Positions 62,295 through 64,000 of a stretch of 64,000 nt of DNA are shown one piece after another. The first letter of the stretch is position 1; every line of letters starts with the position of its first letter. The stretch is from DYRB01 sp963709645 (GTDB lineage Bacteria > Pseudomonadota > Gammaproteobacteria > Chromatiales > Chromatiaceae), in the NCBI GenBank assembly GCA_963709645.1, contig CAVPXP010000013.1, positions 62,001 to 126,000 on the forward strand, in the 5' to 3' direction. Position numbers and translations under genes: made by a program. A model generated the notes under the pieces. It saw nothing but the letters and a program-made list of their open reading frames with translations. It made no database searches and was not told the origin of the DNA.

Positions 62295-62705
62295 ATGTAC
62301 CTGCTCGACACCAATCTGGTCTCCGAACTGCGCAAGGCCCGGACGGGCAAGGCCGATCCCGGTGTCGTCGCCTGGGCCGGCGGGGTGTCCGCGGATGACC
62401 TGTACATCAGCGTTATCACCATCCTGGAGTTGGAGCTTGGCGTACAGCTCCGTGAGCGCCGGGACCCGGCACAGGGCGCCTTGCTGCGTGCCTGGCTGGA
62501 GCAGCAGGTCATCGCCGGATTCGCCGACCGAGTCCTCCCCATCGACCTGGCCATCGCCCGCCGCTGTGCCGGGCTCCAGGTCCCCGACCGCGACGCCCTC
62601 ATCGCCGCCACGGCCCTGGTGCTCGGGCTCACCGTCGTCACGCGCAACCTGCGCGACTTCGAAGGCACCGGCGTCGCCCTGTGCAACCCCTGGAGCGCGG
62701 GATGA
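62295..62705 (+). CDS. vapC: VapC-type PIN-domain ribonuclease toxin
   Basis: A 136-residue toxin. The PIN acidic residues are visible: Asp5 in YLLDTNLVSEL, Glu in ISVITILELELG (near 45), Asp in VPDRDALIAATA (near 101) and Asp in RNLRDFEGTGV (near 119). Partner of the upstream Phd-type antitoxin. It sits between hsdM and the hsdR start, a common place for such cassettes. Confidence 0.92.
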   Translation: MYLLDTNLVSELRKARTGKADPGVVAWAGGVSADDLYISVITILELELGVQLRERRDPAQGALLRAWLEQQVIAGFADRVLPIDLAIARRCAGLQVPDRDALIAATALVLGLTVVTRNLRDFEGTGVALCNPWSAG

Positions 62706-62777
62706 GCCCTGCCGAGGCATCGTCCCCCGCGGCCTTCGATGGCGGAGGCACCACAGGGTCCCATCTCGCCCATCTCG

Positions 62778-62798
62778 TTCCCGCGCTCCGCGTGGGAA
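62778..62798. repeat. REP-like palindrome, upstream of transposase
   Basis: TTCCCGCGC and GCGTGGGAA form a 9-bp stem with one G-T pair and loop TCC. It resembles, in inverted orientation, the larger palindrome at 63456-63479. Confidence 0.65.
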
Positions 62799-62832
62799 TG
62801 CCGTCTTCGCCGCTCCGGCGGCCCGACCGGTC

Positions 62833-62854
62833 ACGCGACGCTCCGGCGTCGCGT
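62833..62854. repeat. REP-like palindrome, upstream of transposase
   Basis: ACGCGACGC and GCGTCGCGT form a perfect 9-bp stem around TCCG. Its core GACGC/GCGTC recurs downstream at 63435-63448. Confidence 0.7.
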
Positions 62855-62893
62855 ATCCCCAGTCGCCGAGACATGACCCGCTGACCCCAGACC

Positions 62894-63424
62894 ATGGGCC
62901 GAGACCGCTACAAGATCCTCGATCCCGCCGCGCCCTATTTCGTCACCTGCACCGCGCTGCAGTGGCTCCCCCTGTTCGCCCAGCCGGCGCATGCCCGCAT
63001 CCTGCTCGACTCCCTGCAGTACCTACAGTCCGAAGCTGGCCTCACCCTCTACGGCTACGTGATTCTGGAGAACCACTGCCACCTCCTCGGCCGCTCGCCG
63101 AACATGGGCAAGACCCTGGCGAGCTTTAAGTCCTATACGGCCAGAGAGATCGTCGACCGCCTGGCCGAGCGTCATTCACCCGCGCTGGAGCTGCTCGCCT
63201 TCCACAAGGCCAGGCACAAGACGGATCGGGAGCATCAGGTGTGGCAGGAAGGGTCCCACCCGGAGCAGGTGGAGGGGGAGGCGATGATGTTGCAGAAGCT
63301 GACGTACATCCATAACAATCCGGTCGCACGGGGTAATGTGGACGACCCCCTGCATTGGCGGTATTCCAGCGCCCGCAACTATTCGGGGATGCAGGGATTG
63401 ATCGAGGTGACGACCCAATGGTGA
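62894..63424 (+). CDS. REP-associated tyrosine transposase (RAYT, IS200-like)
   Basis: A 176-residue single-domain Y1 HUH nuclease. The metal-binding HUH motif is ENHCHLL (near 57-63) and the catalytic tyrosine is in KLTYIHNNPVARG. FVTCTALQWLPLFA and WRYSSARNY are further family features. Such proteins act on REP palindromes, which here flank the gene on both sides. The frame is intact. Confidence 0.9.
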   Translation: MGRDRYKILDPAAPYFVTCTALQWLPLFAQPAHARILLDSLQYLQSEAGLTLYGYVILENHCHLLGRSPNMGKTLASFKSYTAREIVDRLAERHSPALELLAFHKARHKTDREHQVWQEGSHPEQVEGEAMMLQKLTYIHNNPVARGNVDDPLHWRYSSARNYSGMQGLIEVTTQW

Positions 63425-63434
63425 GGGGAGACGC

Positions 63435-63448
63435 GACGCTGGAGCGTC
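63435..63448. repeat. REP-like palindrome, downstream of transposase
   Basis: GACGC and GCGTC around TGGA, directly after the transposase stop. It is the same core as 62833-62854 in inverted orientation. Confidence 0.65.
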
Positions 63449-63455
63449 AGGACTT

Positions 63456-63479
63456 GCTCCCACGCTGGAGCGTGGGAGC
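63456..63479. repeat. REP palindrome, perfect 10-bp stem
   Basis: GCTCCCACGC pairs perfectly with GCGTGGGAGC around loop TGGA. It is the strongest palindrome of the set. Confidence 0.8.
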
Positions 63480-63564
63480 CAGATGGCCGCAATGGTGAGC
63501 GTGGGGCCAGATCTGTCTCCGGTGCGCGGGAGCCAGGGCGTGACCAGAGCTGGAGGGGGAGCGG

Positions 63565-64000
63565 ATGGCGCACTATAGGGAAATCGCCTTCGAGGACGAC
63601 ATCTGCGACCACCTGGCGCGCGCACGGCTGGCTCTACGACCCCAAGGATGCCCAGCACTACGACCGCGCCCGCGCCCTGTTCCCGCCGGACCTGATCGCC
63701 TGGGTGCAGGCGACCCAGCCCAAAGCCTGGGAGGCCTTGACCAAGAACCACGGCGCCGCCGCTGAGACAGTCCTGCTGGACCGGGTGCGCAAGCAGCTCG
63801 ACGCCCGCGGCACCCTGGATGTGCTGCGCCACGGCGTGGAGATCCTGGGGCTCAAGAAGCCCTTGCAGCTCGCCCAGTTCAAGCCCGCGCTGGGCATGAA
63901 CCCGGAGCTGGAGCAGCCGCTACGCAGGCCAACCGCCTGCGCGTGGTGCGCCAGGTCCACTACTCGCTGCACAACGAGAACAGCATCGACCTGGTGCTGT
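63565..64000 (+). pseudogene. hsdR: Type I restriction enzyme HsdR, N-terminal part (frameshifted, cut by window end)
   Basis: Start of the restriction/translocase subunit. MAHYREIAFEDDICDHLA follows a GGAGGGGGAGCGG site. After an extra base near 63623 it continues GWLYDPKDAQHYDRARALF, LIAWVQATQPKAWEALTKNH, LRHGVEILGLKKPLQLAQFK and RQVHYSLHNENSIDLVL, the usual HsdR N-terminus leading into the nuclease domain. At least one more shift occurs near 63917-63930. The gene runs off the window, so its overall state is unknown. Confidence 0.8.

Overview
The window is GC-rich bacterial chromosome. Gene content and order point to a gammaproteobacterium: mnmG-rsmG-parA-parB-atpIBEFHAGDC-glmU-glmS runs as one long minus-strand series, and cspD-clpS-clpA-infA keeps its enterobacterial order. 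A small exported glycine/tyrosine heptad-repeat protein at 55.2 kb resembles the sulfur globule envelope proteins of purple sulfur bacteria, so I lean towards Chromatiaceae. That last step is inference.

Layout. 0-16 kb: housekeeping genes, namely ilvA, a fused lysophospholipid transporter/acyltransferase/acyl-ACP synthetase, a cysteine synthase, an Ap4A phosphorylase-like gene, gnd, rluE, icd, cspD, clpS, clpA, infA and folD. 16-31.5 kb: mprF with a VirJ/AcvB hydrolase, a MacA/MacB-type exporter in three genes, an APH-like/AAA kinase fusion, rimO, a CnoX-like thioredoxin/TPR protein, an FkpB-IspH fused reading frame, thiO and a tRNA-Thr(CGU). 31.5-34.9 kb: a less GC-rich accessory patch with a mobile-element copy, a CmoB-like methyltransferase, a transposase remnant and a CHAP-like protein. 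34.9-51 kb: glmS to mnmG. 51-55 kb: a moxR/DUF58/transglutaminase operon. 55-60 kb: the sulfur-globule-like protein, a SRPBCC protein and an unrecognised 618-residue protein. 60-64 kb: a type I restriction-modification locus (hsdM, start of hsdR) that carries a Phd/VapC toxin-antitoxin pair and a REP-associated transposase with its palindromes.

Functional groupings. MprF and the VirJ/AcvB protein probably make and remove aminoacylated phosphatidylglycerol. GlmS and GlmU supply UDP-GlcNAc. The atp genes encode the complete F1Fo ATP synthase. ParA/ParB and the two tRNA/rRNA modification genes next to them are typical of the origin region, but I saw no parS site or DnaA-box cluster.

Quality. 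Several unmistakable and mostly essential genes (ilvA, cysK-like, gnd, rluE, atpG, virJ, aas) carry single-base frameshifts, nearly all of them insertions. These are more likely consensus errors than real pseudogenes. The 5' half of hsdM has about fifteen such lesions. A four-copy family of small elements with terminal inverted repeats (156 bp full length) is scattered through the intergenic regions.
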